A DNA stretch of 64,000 nucleotides from Schistosoma mansoni. Lineage: Eukaryota > Platyhelminthes > Trematoda > Strigeidida > Schistosomatidae. The first letter of the stretch is position 1, and the number at the start of each line of letters is the position of its first letter. The position numbers were made by a program, and so were the translations under genes. The stretch lies in NCBI RefSeq assembly GCF_000237925.1, contig NW_017386010.1, forward strand, positions 372,001-436,000, given 5' to 3'. Shown piece after piece: positions 33,960 through 47,283 of this stretch. The notes below the pieces were generated by a model, which was not told the DNA's origin, did not search any database, and worked only from the letters and a program-made list of their open reading frames with translations.

Positions 33960-36920
33960 AGACTTCTTTGTTACTTCATTTCTACAGCAAGCATTCTCTG
34001 TTCTCGTTCTCTTTTCTTTGGTCTAATTAATCTTTTGCCTCCAGATATTTCACTTTCTATTGATGATAAATACTACTTATATCTGTCGATATCAGTAGCA
34101 CAAATCACAATATCAACTTAAAGTTTGGTATATAAAGTTGAGAAAGTCAGTATATAATTAATGAAAAAATTCACTTCCATTTAGAACTTTCACATGATCA
34201 TTTAAAATTGTGCAAATGTAAGAGAAAACGTTGTTTGAGGTTGGACATGAATGAGGCTACATAACCAATAGGAGTTCTATTGAATAATTGTATGTGTTGG
34301 TTTAATTACATGATAAAATATTGAAGTTACTTAGATGACCAAACGAATAGTTTGTATATTGGATATTCGATATGTTACTGAGTAGTATGATTTGAACTAC
34401 AATTTCGACCTCGTCATATCAATAGGTTTTGTTGTGAGACCCCTAGAATTCCTCAGAAATGTTCTCAGAAGCTTGCAAAGACCAAAATTACTTCATCTAA
34501 TCAGCTTCCAATGAAAACGTACCAGTGAACTGTATTTAAATGAAGAATTATGTGACATTTCCTGATTGCATGATTACAGATTTTTTTTTACCAAATTTAG
34601 CATGTTACCAGAGGATTCCGGTATATCATCGTCCCTCATAAGCCTATAAATATAGAAACTAACCATGACAGTGAAACTTTTTATACTACTTTGCGCCCTC
34701 GATACCTCGTCCGGAGCATAATTGTAATAGATCTCTGAGGAAATAGGAAATGATGAGAAAATCAGTGTCGTGAGTTTAAGTAACGGACGTATCGCTTCTG
34801 TACATTCCTTAATAGCATAATGTTTAATTAAGGAACTAGTTAAAATTGCACAAGTCGATCGACGTAGTTGTGATACGTATTAAGCCTGGTTTACGTCACC
34901 CACCTTAATTTTAAATTCTGACTGGGTTATGAGTGAGTTGGGGAAAAGCTAGGAGATGGTTCATCAAGGCATCACCATAATTCCAAGATGTTATTAACTA
35001 CTGATCTAAGCTATATCGGTAGCCACCCACTACTTCTTATCGAATAAGCAGTTTAGTAGCCGTAAGTTATGATCGTTGATGTTAAGTGGCATAACTCATG
35101 ATCGGTCACACTGGCGTCACATTTGTATTCTACATGTTGAATTAGGTAGTCATTTCTGACATTTTATTATTATATCTCACATGTACGATGTGTGATGAAT
35201 TTTTTACACATGGATTTCACCATTTCTTCTTCTGCTGCTTGTCTCCTTAATTTCTCTTATCGCTGTGCTGTAATATGCGATGTATAGTAACTTAGATCAA
35301 TACACATTCGTTCCAGGTCATTAAACACATGTTGATGACAGAATATGAATTTCTAATTTAGCCGATTTCAGACCGATGTAAATCTTTATATCACCATTAC
35401 TTCTAAAAAAAGCAAACTCGTAATTGAATACAGAATGAGGCAACAGTAAACGGGACATGGTCGAGATAAAATATATTTGCGTGAAAAATTAGTAATGCTT
35501 TATATTCCTAGAAATCGAGATAGAAGGAAATGAAAGTATCGAAATCGTAATCTAGCTAGAGATGCTGTGTTAAACTAGACGTTTCCTTCCAAGTGATTCA
35601 GTATAGGTGCTTCACTTTTGCAATTCCAGACTGTAATGGATATTGGGAACCATAGGAGAGAAAATAGACATAGTCATCTATTGATGAAACAAATTATTCA
35701 CATAAAAAGACAGTTTAGTTAATGAAATATTGAAAACCTTTCAGGGAGAAATACTGATGAAAACTCCAGTGAACGAAATCAATAACCTAACACGAACTAA
35801 CCCGCTACCACAAAATCACTTGAGTTTCAAACAGGATAAGAGAACTGGTTTTCAAGCTGACTCCTTATAGAAAACTTGCTCATACGTATCCGAACCAAGA
35901 AGAGGAAAATGTTAAATAGGATTAATCATATAACTCAACAAACTAACCACATTTTTTTGACTAGAGCAGTTTAATCTTATGTTATTTTAAAGTGTATAAA
36001 TGTATTAGGTTGCCGATTGATTGGCTTTTAGTTCCCTTCAGCTCATATTCTTTAAATGCGACCGTCGATCAGTATAAGTAAAACATTCAAAACTCATTGT
36101 ATTAAGATATTAATTTTAACCTACTTTAATACTACTTAAATCTTCATATGTATTCACTACTTTCTTTCTTGTGTTGAGTTGTATCAGTTAATGTTCGATT
36201 ATTATTTATTTGCATTCAACTGATTGATAATGTTCACATCGATACGCTTTCCATCCTGTCGAAATCTAGATTTCTTAGTGCCTAAATACAAGTTTACAGT
36301 AACATTCACATAATTCAAACTGTCAATAAAAATCTTTGATCTCAGCCTTAAATATATTCTTCAAATCTCTTCTAAACTAGTTTCACGCCTTTTTCAGAAA
36401 ACATTATCTGTATTTCAACGTACTACAAGACCTTAAACGTCACAAAGAAACATATCTTTAAGTTATACTATTTTATTGCTTCAAGGACCTTTCAACTTCA
36501 AATTCAGATTCACCATGACGCTCCATGCATACTATACATATTTCTGTAACTTTAAACACTTAATAGTTTTGTATATATATACTATGCACAGATGTTATTG
36601 TAGGTAAAACTGTTGTTAGAAGAGCGCATACAATAACTTAGAAGAAAGCAGGACAAGAGAATCTGTAAAACAATGACCCATAAGGTACACTAATTCATTT
36701 ACATTTAGTAATGAAAGCAATCAATAACCAATCAATCAATAATCAATCAATTGTATAAAAACTCAGATCATCGAAATTAATTTTATAGGTTGAAGTCAAC
36801 TTCACCGTTTTCAATGTTCAATAATTATATCTCAGTTATTTTGCAGTTCATTTAGTGGATGTGCTACTTGTCAGTAGTATTTTCACCAAAATACTTCATT
36901 TCAAGCTTTTGGAGTTATCT
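33960..36920. other. No gene recognised
   Basis: AT-rich intergenic sequence without convincing exons, ribozyme cores or clear repeat copies. Confidence 0.5.
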
Positions 36921-36929
36921 ACAATTTTC

Positions 36930-37195
36930 ATAGTTGGAAGCGTGAGTCAACTGAAGCTAGACCACCGTCGGAAACCTGGAAACACTGGACGGGCGTTTCA
37001 CTCTATTATGGGACTCCTCAGCAGTGCGCATCCACAATCCCACACTCGCGAGATTCGAACCCAGAACCTACCAGACTCGCGCCAGAACACTTAACCGATA
37101 GACCACTGAGCCGGCCGGCGTCCGACGGTGTTAATGTCTAACTTCAACCAATCCACGAAGTTGAGCAACCGTTCACCAAAATCTCCACAAAACGC
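36930..37195 (-). mobile_element. Family B SINE with inverted tail
   Basis: A minus-strand copy with box A (AGTGGTCTATCGG), box B (GGTTCGAATCTCGCGAG) and a mutated ribozyme block ends at CAACCGTTCACCA. It then continues into AAATCTCCACAAAACGC, the family 3' end in plus orientation. Confidence 0.7.
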
Positions 37196-37729
37196 TTTTT
37201 TTATCTACAATTGTTTATTGTAGACATGTAGTACAAGTCGATTTATCGAATGAAAAACACAATTATGGTGCACAAATTGAAGTCTTTAGTAGAAATTACA
37301 CAATAATAAACAGTACTCACCCATTCACCGGATACAAAAGTCACCGAACGTTCAGGGTGTGATCTAGTTATTAAGCGTTTAAAGTGTTGATGAATAACTT
37401 AAACTCAGTTTTAAAGGGAGGTTTATAATATGCCATCCTACTTTCAATATAAGTAAAGCCATACGGCACCTCCCAACAACTAAACTGTAAATATTGTGAC
37501 TGAATTTGAACGATTGAAACATTTTTAGAATTCAAATTTATTTTTTAATCTTAAGATTATTCTATAAAATATAATGAATAATAGTTGATACTTTTCGACT
37601 GTTGAATTTATTGTGGATGATTTAAAGTATCAGTTGTGCTATATGTTATAGCATAACAAAATGGGGAGAGATAGGGTGAGAGAAAAGGTTTACCTATCGA
37701 ATTCTCTCATTTAAAAGCTTTATTGGACA

Positions 37730-38040
37730 CAAATTGTTCTCAATCCGGGCACCAATGAGCACCAGGGAGCACTGAATAATTATTATATCACGGTATGGGA
37801 CTACTCAGAAACTAACAAGCATGACTTCACCGGGGGGTCAAACTCATGGTCACCAAATCACATGGAGAACACTCACTGACTTGATCAACTAGGTTAATGT
37901 CTTGTGGTGCAATTCTATGAAACCTCAAGGCCTTGGGCTTGATCTCGGATCCATACAGTTGAGGGGTCCAATACTAGAATGAAACTGCTGTTCAGTCCTC
38001 CCTGATTTCTACTAGTACCTCAGGTGAGATCGATCTGCGA
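37730..38040 (+). repeat. Old family B-like SINE remnant
   Basis: Retains a ribozyme-like block (CAGTTGAGGGGTCC ... GAATGAAACTGCTG) after a tRNA-like region (CTTGATCTCGGATCC). Diverged in every stem. Confidence 0.4.
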
Positions 38041-38757
38041 TGAATAAAACTACTACCTAAACCATTTTCCACAAAAACTGGTCAACGATACTGATAAGTC
38101 TTCCAACTGAATGTCCAAATCGATTTTCTAGACGCTTCTAAGAACCTCAGGTTAAATTTGCACAGCAACTAAAATACAAGACGTGAAGTGTGAAATGATT
38201 GCTTTACTTCAAGGTTAGTTTATGCACATAGAAACGAGGGTGTTTTTATTACTTCTGACGGTCTTGGGATTCTGGGAGTTTCTGGGGCCATACTAAATAT
38301 AGTAGTATCATAGATAAAACTACAATCAGAGACGTCACAGGTAACTCTTCATTTCTTATACGTTTCTGAAAAGCTTCTGTTCAAAGCTGATTGGATAAAA
38401 TCTTTCCAAGCGTTTTCTTGGCCTTATGAACTTTTCTAAGGAATGCTTCATATCTCCCCATTATATACCTTTTTCATTGACTGGTTAATTCTATTAACTG
38501 ACACTGTTTTTTCGAGTCAATTTGTCATATATTTAGTCAAAGAAATATGACCAATCAAATAAATGTATCTTAAGCTTTCCCTACAATGGCTAATATTTCA
38601 GATTACATGGACAAATACAGCTATGCAAGGACTCGGTTAATTTTTCGAACTATTATTTATGAATGAGTTTTACAAAAAAAACATACAGAAACGATTTAAT
38701 TTAAGCCTAACTTGATCTCCAACATAGAATTTGATTAAAATAAAAAAGAAATTGTAA

Positions 38758-38908
38758 GCTAACCGATAGGTCCTGGGTTCGAATCTCGAGAGGTGGAATC
38801 GTGATGTGCACTGCTGAAGAGTCTCATACTAGGATGAAAGAGCCATCCAGTACTTCCAGGTTTTCCATGGCAGTCTAGTTTCAATTGACTCATGAATTCA
38901 ACTATAAA
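38758..38908 (+). mobile_element. Family B SINE, 5'-truncated
   Basis: Begins inside the tRNA-like part (CCGATAGGTCCTGGGTTCG). It continues through a decayed ribozyme (CTGCTGAAGAGTCTC ... GATGAAAGAGCC) to CAATTGACTCATGAATTC. Confidence 0.7.
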
Positions 38909-39559
38909 AAATGGAATTTTTCAATTTCATTTTTGGTGAAAAATATACACATATTATGTGTCATTCATTTTTGTCACTAGTAATTTCATCCACTTGCATT
39001 TAATTTGTAGCAAATTTCGGCATTGGTGTGTGTGTTTTCGTTTTTTTTTTTCATTTCAAGAAAATATTTGATGTAAATCAATAGATTTGGTGATATATGG
39101 ATCGTTCAAATTTTTACTTCAGTATGAAGCATTTTTGATTTCAGGGATATACGGTCCGTTGAAGTGCATCAGTTCAGTTCAAATTCAACTTTGAGCCAGA
39201 CTCTGTGAATGTGAATCAGTAGAACAGTCAATTTATTTGAATGATTACTGAATGGTTACAAATATCATTCAGTAAAATCAGTCATATTCAATAGTTTGAG
39301 AAATCATTGACACAAAGAACTGTTGTGTTTGCTTGAAAAAAAAAGCCAAAATTAAACAGACAGTTTATTTTCTATTCTCCTTATGCCTTACCTCTCCCTC
39401 TCTCTTTTACTCTTTTAAGTCTTTAACGATTGTTCAGATGAAACTATCATTAAAATCTGTTAATAAATATCACAAAAATTCTTGTGTAAAATTGGGTTCT
39501 AATCATCATCATGAAGATATTTCTTAAGTTTCTTAAGTTTAACAAAGTTATATTTTTCA

Positions 39560-39952
39560 GTAGGGGTTTTGTGGAGATTTAGTATTTTCATAGTGACTGA
39601 CTTCAAGAGATATTTCCTTTAGTTCTAGTGGGAAGCAGTGGCCAGTGGAGTTCAACCGAGTATGTTGTAGAGATATCAACTCACTGAAGACAATTGGTGA
39701 ACGGTTGCTCAAACATCGTGGATCGGTTGAAGTTAGACATTAACACCGTTGGATGCCGGCCAGATCAGTGGTCTATCGGTTAAGTGCTCTGGGGCGAGAC
39801 TGGTAGGTCCTGGGTTCGAATCTCGCGTGTGGGGGACTGTGGATGCGCACTGCTGAGGAGTTCCACAATGGGGCGAGACGACCGTCCAGTGGTTACGGGT
39901 TTTCGATGGTGGTCTAGCTTCAATTGATTCATGATTTCAACTATGAAAAAAG
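39560..39952 (+). mobile_element. Family B SINE, full length, with inverted tail at its 5' end
   Basis: The left end AGGGGTTTTGTGGAGATTTA is the family's own 3' tail in inverted orientation. A complete plus-strand copy follows, from TTCTAGTGGGAAGCAGTGG through box A and box B (GGGTTCGAATCTCGCG) to TTTCAACTATGAAAA. The ribozyme core is mutated (GAGACGACC in place of GAAACGGCC). Confidence 0.75.
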
Positions 39953-40013
39953 TTACATTTATCGAATGAATTGTCAACTATAAATTAGGATTTGGTTTGA
40001 CTTTGCAATAAGT

Positions 40014-40037
40014 GATATATATATATATATATATATA
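40014..40037. repeat. TA microsatellite
   Basis: Short TA dinucleotide run about 60 bases after the B copy. Confidence 0.9.
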
Positions 40038-40689
40038 AACATGTTGACTCCTACGTATTAAAATCTTCTAGATAACCAAAAAACTGTCTACGAATCTTGT
40101 AAACTAAACAGAAGGCAAGAAATATGGAAAAAGCTTTGCTTAGGATGTTAGTTTATACACAGAAAACGAGAGTATCTATTAGATCATCTGAAGACTTGGG
40201 ATCCTGTATGTTTCTGAAAAATTCTTTAAAGCCGATGTCGAAATCAGTTTTTTCTCTAGTTAGAATGATGAAGGCGAAATCCATCTAGAATTTTCTCGAA
40301 GATTTTTAAAATAATTTTGCTGACTTTTCAAGACGCTTTCGTGAAATTGACAAGCGCCCTCATAATTTCAGTTCTACATTATTCAAATTATTACATGGGA
40401 AAATCTCTAAATAATATGAAGTAACTCCATAAGCCTTTAAGTCAATTATTCAATCAGTTACTAACAATAATGTACATTGTCTTACAGCGCAATAAGATAT
40501 AAATTTATTTAGACGAAAAGTAGAGGAGTTGTAATCGACTAAACAAAATCAAAGCCTAAATGGTTCAATAATCATAATAGTATGACTACAAGAGATTTGT
40601 AGAGGCTACGAAATCAGTTGGTGACGTGAAATATGAAATTCAACAATCTGAGCAGATACTCTATACTAATATTAATCAATTGATCACTA

Positions 40690-41020
40690 GTGAATAATTC
40701 TGAGAGATAATTATCAGAGTTCCAGTGCGAAGCTATGATTAACGGAGTTCATTGATGTCAGGTTTGAGGCAGTTATTTACCGATTTCATTGGAAGGTAGT
40801 TGTGAAATGTCACAAATTCATATAAGACATTGAATACTGACTCAGCAGTCTACAGTTTGATATCTTATAGCTATGACTGGTGGTCCTGGATTCGATTTAG
40901 GTAAGGTTGTTGATGTATAGTGTTGGTCAGTCCCGTACTAGGAAAAAGTGGCTGTTCTATGATTCCAGAGTTTCAGTAGTTATCCGACTAAGATCGGTTT
41001 GTGATTTTATTAAATTTTAA
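40690..41020 (+). repeat. Old family B-like SINE remnant
   Basis: 5' part (GAGTTCCAGTGCGAAGC), tRNA-like middle (GGTCCTGGATTCGATTTAG) and a ribozyme-like relic (GTTGGTCAGTCCCGTACTAGG). Diverged. Confidence 0.45.
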
Positions 41021-41154
41021 CTGGTTGCATAAACCTTATTGATAACAGACTATCTTGAGAATTACCAAGTGTTTCTACGGGTTTTATTATTATTGAAGAA
41101 AGGAAGTCATGCTTTGTAGGTAAGGAAAAACGCTTCTTCCGATAATTGCTTACA

Positions 41155-41345
41155 AGCAGAACCCAGGATGCGCGATTCATCTTATCTGGGACTTGTCATA
41201 TGGATGTATCCCTATGCAGTACTAACAATCATACTGGAGTTTGAGCACAGTACCCTTCACCTCAAACACTTAACGTTTTATCTATCTAGCTACTGGAAAC
41301 GAACCAAATCACTGTCTATAGAAGCTTGTGACCTAATAACAATAT
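41155..41345 (-). repeat. Family A SINE, decayed
   Basis: Minus-strand order kept: CCCAGGATGCGCGATTCATC, GGGACTTGTCATATGGATG, GAGCACAGTACCCTTCACC. The ribozyme is broken by several substitutions. Confidence 0.65.
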
Positions 41346-42013
41346 TGAGGCAATCCTAACAGGATGTATATATTCCAAAAGAAAATAATTAGTTACAGTC
41401 CATAACATCAACAGTAGGAAGATCCATCTAACTACAAGTAAAAGAAAGGCACTTCAGTGTATATAACAAAGTTTCTTTTTGAAGTTATGTTACCAAATCT
41501 TAGTTTTTTAATAGAAGTACCCTTAGAAGGAACACAACTGTTATATCACATTATATTCAATTATTTTTCATGAATGACATCTGTCAACTAGTTGGCTACC
41601 AAAGAATTGAAAAATAACGAAATGTTTTTGTGTACGTGTATATAAACATTACACAATCAATTAACCAATCAAAATTCACTCTCCCATAAATCATTATAGA
41701 ATTGTTCATTTTAGTTCACGATACCATGTTTATTTTTTGTTGCCAGGGGAAAAAATAATGAAAAAATATTTTTTTTTACAACGTACCATAAAACGCCCAC
41801 GTACATTAACGTTTGCATGTAAATACAAATTGAAAGTCTTATGCAACATATGTTGAAAATGAATGATTTTAATTGTATACATTATGTTATAATAGAAATA
41901 TAAATATGAATATTAGCATCAATATGACTATCATGATCATGATGAGCTTATATCTGACATGCGAAACATCATCATCCTGATCATTTCAATATCAACAATG
42001 AAATAATCACTTA

Positions 42014-42107
42014 TTATCAGAAGGGGTTTTGTGGAGATTTAGTATTTTCATAGTTGAAAGCGTGAGTCAATTGAAGCTAGACCACCATCGGAAACCTGGA
42101 AATTTTT
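42014..42107 (-). mobile_element. Family B SINE 3' end
   Basis: ATCAGAAGGGGTTTTGTGG to CACCATCGGAAACCTGG, breaking off about 20 bases before the assembly gap at 42130. Confidence 0.7.
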
Positions 42108-42129
42108 AGTATATGTACCGCCGAAGCGG

Positions 42130-42329
42130 NNNNNNNNNNNNNNNNNNNNNNNNNNNNNNNNNNNNNNNNNNNNNNNNNNNNNNNNNNNNNNNNNNNNNNN
42201 NNNNNNNNNNNNNNNNNNNNNNNNNNNNNNNNNNNNNNNNNNNNNNNNNNNNNNNNNNNNNNNNNNNNNNNNNNNNNNNNNNNNNNNNNNNNNNNNNNNN
42301 NNNNNNNNNNNNNNNNNNNNNNNNNNNNN
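42130..42329. other. Assembly gap, 200 N
   Basis: Default-size gap between a family B SINE end and the TA-rich 3' tail of a LINE. Confidence 0.99.
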
Positions 42330-42331
42330 AG

Positions 42332-42363
<32 letters not shown>

Positions 42364-42985
42364 CACGCCTGTAACTCCCAATGGAGCATAGGCCGCCGAC
42401 CATTATTCTCCAACCCACTCTGTCCTGGGCCTTCTTTTCTAGTTCTATCCAACTTTTGTTCATTATTCTCATGTCTGTCTCAATTTCTCGGCGTAATGTG
42501 TTCTTTGGTCTTCCTCTTCTCCTTTGGCCTTCAGGATTCCATGTGAGGGCTTGTCTTGTGACGCAATTTGGTGATTTCCTCAATGTGTGTCCTATCCTCT
42601 TCCAGTGCTTCTTCCTGATTTCTTCCTCCGCTGGAGTCTGGTTTGTTGTCTCCCACAGTAGCTTGTTGCTGATAGTGTCTGGCCAACGGATCCGAAGTAT
42701 CTTGCGTAGACAACTGTCAATAAACGCCTGTATCTTCTAGATGATGGCTTTCGTAGTTCTCCACGTCTCCGCCCCATACAGTAGAACTGTCTTGACATTT
42801 GTATTGAAAATTCTGATCTTGGTGTTGGTTGACAATTGTTTTGAGTTCAAGATGTTTTTCAGTTTTAAATATGCTGCTCTTGTTTTGCCGATCCTCGCTC
42901 TCACATCTGCATCAGATCCATCGTGTTCATCAATGATGCTGTCCAGATATGTAAAGGTTTCCACATCCTCCAAAGCTTCTCACTC
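42330..42985 (-). mobile_element. RTE-type LINE, C-terminal end of the reverse transcriptase ORF
   Basis: The minus strand encodes about 200 residues after the RT domain of an RTE-type element: [107 protein letters not shown]. The frame is open except for one stop (TAG in place of an expected CAG after KAII, about 42737), so the copy is fairly young. It is 5'-truncated and its 3' tail is a TA microsatellite (42330-42362). The element name (SR2- or Perere-like) cannot be fixed from this part. Confidence 0.75.
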
Positions 42986-43289
42986 ATATCAATCAGTAAT
43001 ATATAAATGCTATACATTTGTTCATCTTACTATTTAATTATCATAATCAAAACTAAACATATATCCTTATAAACCATCATTCCACATTATTGAATGACGT
43101 AACGAAAAGTTCGCAATTATAACAGATGTTAATGGTTGATAGAAAATTGGACCAGTTTTATAAATACGCATAATGAAATTTCATACAACGTTACGTTATA
43201 ACAACAACAATAACAAAATAGACAGAGATTGAAAACAAACCATTTGTCACTTACTTTCTTTTTTGTTGTTGTTGTTCACTTTTTCTTTG

Positions 43290-43350
43290 CAAAGTGATTC
43301 CAGGTTTTCCATGTTGGTCTAGTTTCAATTGACTCATGATTTCAACTATG
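43290..43350 (+). repeat. Family B SINE 3' fragment
   Basis: GATTCCAGGTTTTCCATG, then CTAGTTTCAATTGACTCATG and TTTCAACTATGAAAATG. Confidence 0.65.
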
Positions 43351-43649
43351 AAAATGTTTGTAGATTATCCGATTTGAAAATTGAAATGCATACGCTCTAT
43401 CAGCTAACTTAACCAGTTAGTTAAGTGATATGACTAAGCATGAATTAGAAAGTTATAGTGACGCGTTGAACTGAAATGTATGCAAACTTATGGGTGTATA
43501 CATCTATACATATATCCTTCAGATAATTAAGTTAAATCTCCGCTAATAGATTCAAATACCAACAGCATATGTGAATAGTTATCTGATGTGTCCGCATTGC
43601 CTCATCCTATAATCTTTGAATTCTGTACATAAGTTAGTCAGTCTTCTAA

Positions 43650-43800
43650 GATATAAACCATTAGATCCAAACTCAATGGTCTAATGGTTAGGCGCTCGTT
43701 ACAAAGCTTGAAAGCAGTGGGTTCGATCTCTGATGGACTCATAGATAGGTACTACTGAGGAATGTCATGTTAGAATGAATGAGTTGTTCAAATAGACCTT
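43650..43800 (+). repeat. Old family B-like SINE remnant
   Basis: tRNA-like box A (CTCAATGGTCTAATGG) and box B (GGGTTCGATCTCTG), then a ribozyme relic (CTACTGAGGAATGTC ... GAATGAATG). Confidence 0.5.
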
Positions 43801-44309
43801 AAATTGCTTAACATGTATGATGTATATTTTTCAGAAATCATGTTATCTCGTTGTTGACAACACATTGGTATTTAAAGCAATACACACCGAGTTCATATCT
43901 CAGAGTGAACATCAACACTGAGATCCAAGTGTTGTCATTTACAGTGTCTTCAATATCGAAAGATAACTGTTTGTTTTCTTCTGACCTCATTATTTCTTTT
44001 AAGAATGAAATTTTCAATAGTTCTCGATCACAAGTTTTCAGATCCCTTGACTAGCTTGGTGCTTCAAGACCATTCAGTTATAATCATGTGATCGATATTT
44101 ACAATCTATAATCTTGGTGTAATCTACATTAAACGGATAACTAACTTAATCTTAGTTCCAAATCATGAAACTTATGAACAAAGGCCATTTGTGAGCAGAT
44201 TATTATACTTTAGATATTCACTTAGCTACAACTCTGACTGTACATGAACTAACAGTTCCCTCACTTAATATGTTCTCTTTTCACTGAAGACAACTAACCT
44301 TAGACAAAG

Positions 44310-44640
44310 TAACAGGTCATTAAGTAGCAACCAACACCTTTGTGTCTAGTCCTTAATGCTGGTCGATGTAACTACCAGTCTAAACGTAATTTACATCGTA
44401 ATTCCCTTTATTCGATATTCGGTGATTTGAAATAATCAGCAGAAAACTATGAACCCAGGTTAAGTATTATTTGACACTCGTCATCAGGTCATGATTGCAA
44501 TCTTGAAGGAACTGATGTTCTTTGTACAAATCGAATTCGTATCAACCAGATTCACAGTCTAGGACATTACACTGGCCTATTTCTTGCCACAACTGATCAC
44601 TTATAACGCGGTGGGTTTTTTTACATTAACTGATCACTGA
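44310..44640 (-). repeat. Old family C SINE remnant
   Basis: Minus-strand order of family C: GTCCTTAATGCTGGTCGATG, then GAACCCAGGTTAAG, TTGACACTCGTCATCAGG, CAATCTTGAAGGAACTG and a box B-like ATCGAATTCG. No intact ribozyme. Confidence 0.45.
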
Positions 44641-45097
44641 TTGACAACTATTGTCATACTTGCTTAAACTTAGTTACTGATAGATCAAGCTTACAATGGA
44701 ATGACTACTTTATGTGCATTAAAAAGCATCCACTGGTTCCTTTCAACAACAAAAGTGTTAAATTTCCGTTTATATCATTTACCACTAGCCATTCAAGTTA
44801 AATATTAAATGTTATCAATTTTGAAAGGTACCTTAAAATATTTCTTTTCTATCAAATATTTATTTAGCGTTATAAACGATAAGATGATCAGTATAAAGGT
44901 GTTGTGCCTTCTGTTTGGTTATCTTGACACATTACGAATGATTGAGACAACCATAAGTTCCAGTCCTGTTCATTTGGTCTGTTGTGTTCAAACTGAAAGG
45001 ATCTGTTTAAATGTTTATGATGCAAAGAAATCGTCCCAGTATTTCGCTTATAAATAATTACTCAGAAATCCGAAATCTCACCGTTTAATCAGATAAC

Positions 45098-45393
45098 GTT
45101 TACTTACGCCTGTTACTCCTTGTGGAGGAACATAGGTCGCCCACGAGCATTCTCCATCCAACTCTGTCCTGGATAATCCTTTCCAGTTCTTTCCGATCGC
45201 TTCCATTTCCCGACGCAGTGTGTTCTTTGGCGTTCCTCTTTTCCGTTTCCCTTCAGGATCCCAAGTTAGCGCTTGCTCGTTATGCAGTTTGATGATTTCT
45301 GAAATGCATGTCCTATCCACACCAAACGTCTTTTCCTAATTTCCCCTTCAATTGGAAGCTGGTTTGTCTTCTCCCACAGAAGGCTTTGAATTA
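45098..45393 (-). mobile_element. RTE-type LINE C-terminal fragment, decayed
   Basis: Same protein end as 42330-42985. One frame has [20 protein letters not shown] and [16 protein letters not shown] ... GVTGV, another has [20 protein letters not shown]. At least one frameshift separates them, so this is an older insertion than the 42.3-kb copy. Confidence 0.7.
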
Positions 45394-46364
45394 TTATTAA
45401 AGCAGGAAAAATCTTTTTTGTTTTGTAATTAATAAACAAAGTCTGAATCATGGATTGTTAAAGTAAGTGAATATTATTCACATTTATAGATGAAATACAG
45501 TAATATAATGTGACAGAGTAGCTACTGTTCCCTAGACACAAACTATTGACATGAATTTCTGAATGAGTTGAAGTCAGAGACGAGTTCAGTAGGATAAAGC
45601 AAAGCATTATTTTTTGTCTAACTAAGTAATATACGTATTCCTAATATAATGAACATAAATATGTCGTGAGGAATTGGAAGAGTTCCAGTTGGCCATTTAA
45701 ATATCAATGAATTAAGATTAAGACTTAGATATCACTTTTTCTCTGATGTGTCGAGGCTATGAGATATGAATATGCGAAGATCTTTTACTGACAACTTATA
45801 GCCAGCTAAAAATGATCAAGAAGTAATCATTCTCCATATGACTTCGATGTGCTTAAATCATTTAGTTGAAATCCCATAGTCTCCATTGATTGAAACTAGT
45901 AGAGGGGATCATTCAGTTCCATCTAAACAGTATTAAACATATTATATTTATTGAGAGATGTAAAATCCCAAGTTGTTATCATGTTCGAACTTATATAAGT
46001 ACTAAATACTGCAAAGTTACTAGGTAATCTAGACGTCTTTCACTCTACAGAATGTATTACTTATTAAATTTTCCGGAAACATTTACTCCAGTATCAAGAA
46101 ATTATCAGTTGTTCTGTTAGGCAAACACCCATTTTAAAATTGGTTTTCTTTAACTCGGTGCAAACATCACAGTTCTACAGAAGGAATTATTAGGTTATCG
46201 ATAATGTTTCTAACTGTGATATCATTTAGTTAAGCACTAGTTCCCTTGAGATTCCAGACATGCTTTATTGGATAATATCAATCGGTATTGAATTCAAACT
46301 ACATTATAGTATATACTTTTAAGAAACATCAGAGAACTGTTTTATCTAAAGCAACATATTCACT

Positions 46365-46687
46365 TAGTATTGTTTGTTTGAATCTTCCCATCGATGTGTT
46401 AGGACTGTAACTGGTCAGTCTCTAATTCGCATATGTGCATACTGTGCGTATTGCCTCGATATAGCCTAAATTCACAAGCATGGTAAGCAGAGATGGATAG
46501 TGGCTAGCAGTGGAATCAAGGACGTGCGTTTCGTCCTATCTGGGACTCGTCAGCTGGATGTACCTGCATCTCGAGTCCCAGAGTGAACATCAACTGTGAG
46601 ATGCATGTTCATACAGCTGACGAGTCCCAGATAGGAAGATACTCACGTCCTGGATTCCACTGCTAGCCACTATCCATCTTTGCTTAC
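46365..46687 (-). mobile_element. Family A SINE, fold-back copy
   Basis: A minus-strand 3' body (TTAGTATTGTTTGTTTGAATC ...) and hammerhead (46515-46559) run to GTACCTGCATCTC. The join is to a plus-strand part starting in box B (GAGTCCCAGAGTGAAC), with a second, core-mutated ribozyme and CACTATCCATCTTTGCTTAC. The left ribozyme has an intact core but a weakened stem I (ATCAAG/CTGGAT). Confidence 0.8.
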
Positions 46688-46879
46688 TAAAGCAGCATAA
46701 TTTACGATGAATTATGTATCGACATGAAATTTCGATAAAATACATCTAAAACTCTTCACTTATTTGACGGTTTAACAAAAAATATTTGTTCGTCAAAGCA
46801 AAAAAGCATCTTATCTAAATTATGCAATTATAGTATGGGTTTATGGGAACGTTTATATTTCATCGATCTATCTCACTTA

Positions 46880-47045
46880 AACAACAACTGAAAACCAGGA
46901 AGCACTGAACAGTTAATTCGTCCAACCATATTACTCTTCAATAAGGCTCATCTACAACCCTTTCATCAGGAATCTTATCCAGAACCTTCAAACCCATACA
47001 CAAGCACTTAATCTCTAGACCACTAGACTAGAGTCCAATAGTTTA
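46880..47045 (-). repeat. Old family B-like SINE remnant
   Basis: AAAACCAGGAAGCACTGAAC, TAATTCGTCC, then a worn tRNA-like part (CAAGCACTTAATCTCTAGACC). A similar subfamily copy begins at 53860 (AAACAACAACTGAAAACCAG shared). Confidence 0.45.
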
Positions 47046-47283
47046 CATGTGTTAACTCAAATTAATTTGTAATATTGCACAACCATATTCCAATATATTT
47101 GGTGAGTATGTATTTCACAATTTACGTGGTTGAACTACAGCCTATACATTTAAAACTATTAAGATTATTTCTTATTTCTATACTTTAAATCTTTCATGAT
47201 CTATACTCATATTCAACAACGAAATGGAATGAAGGTTCTTTTTAATTTTAAAAACAAATACAACTATTTATTCATCAACAATC

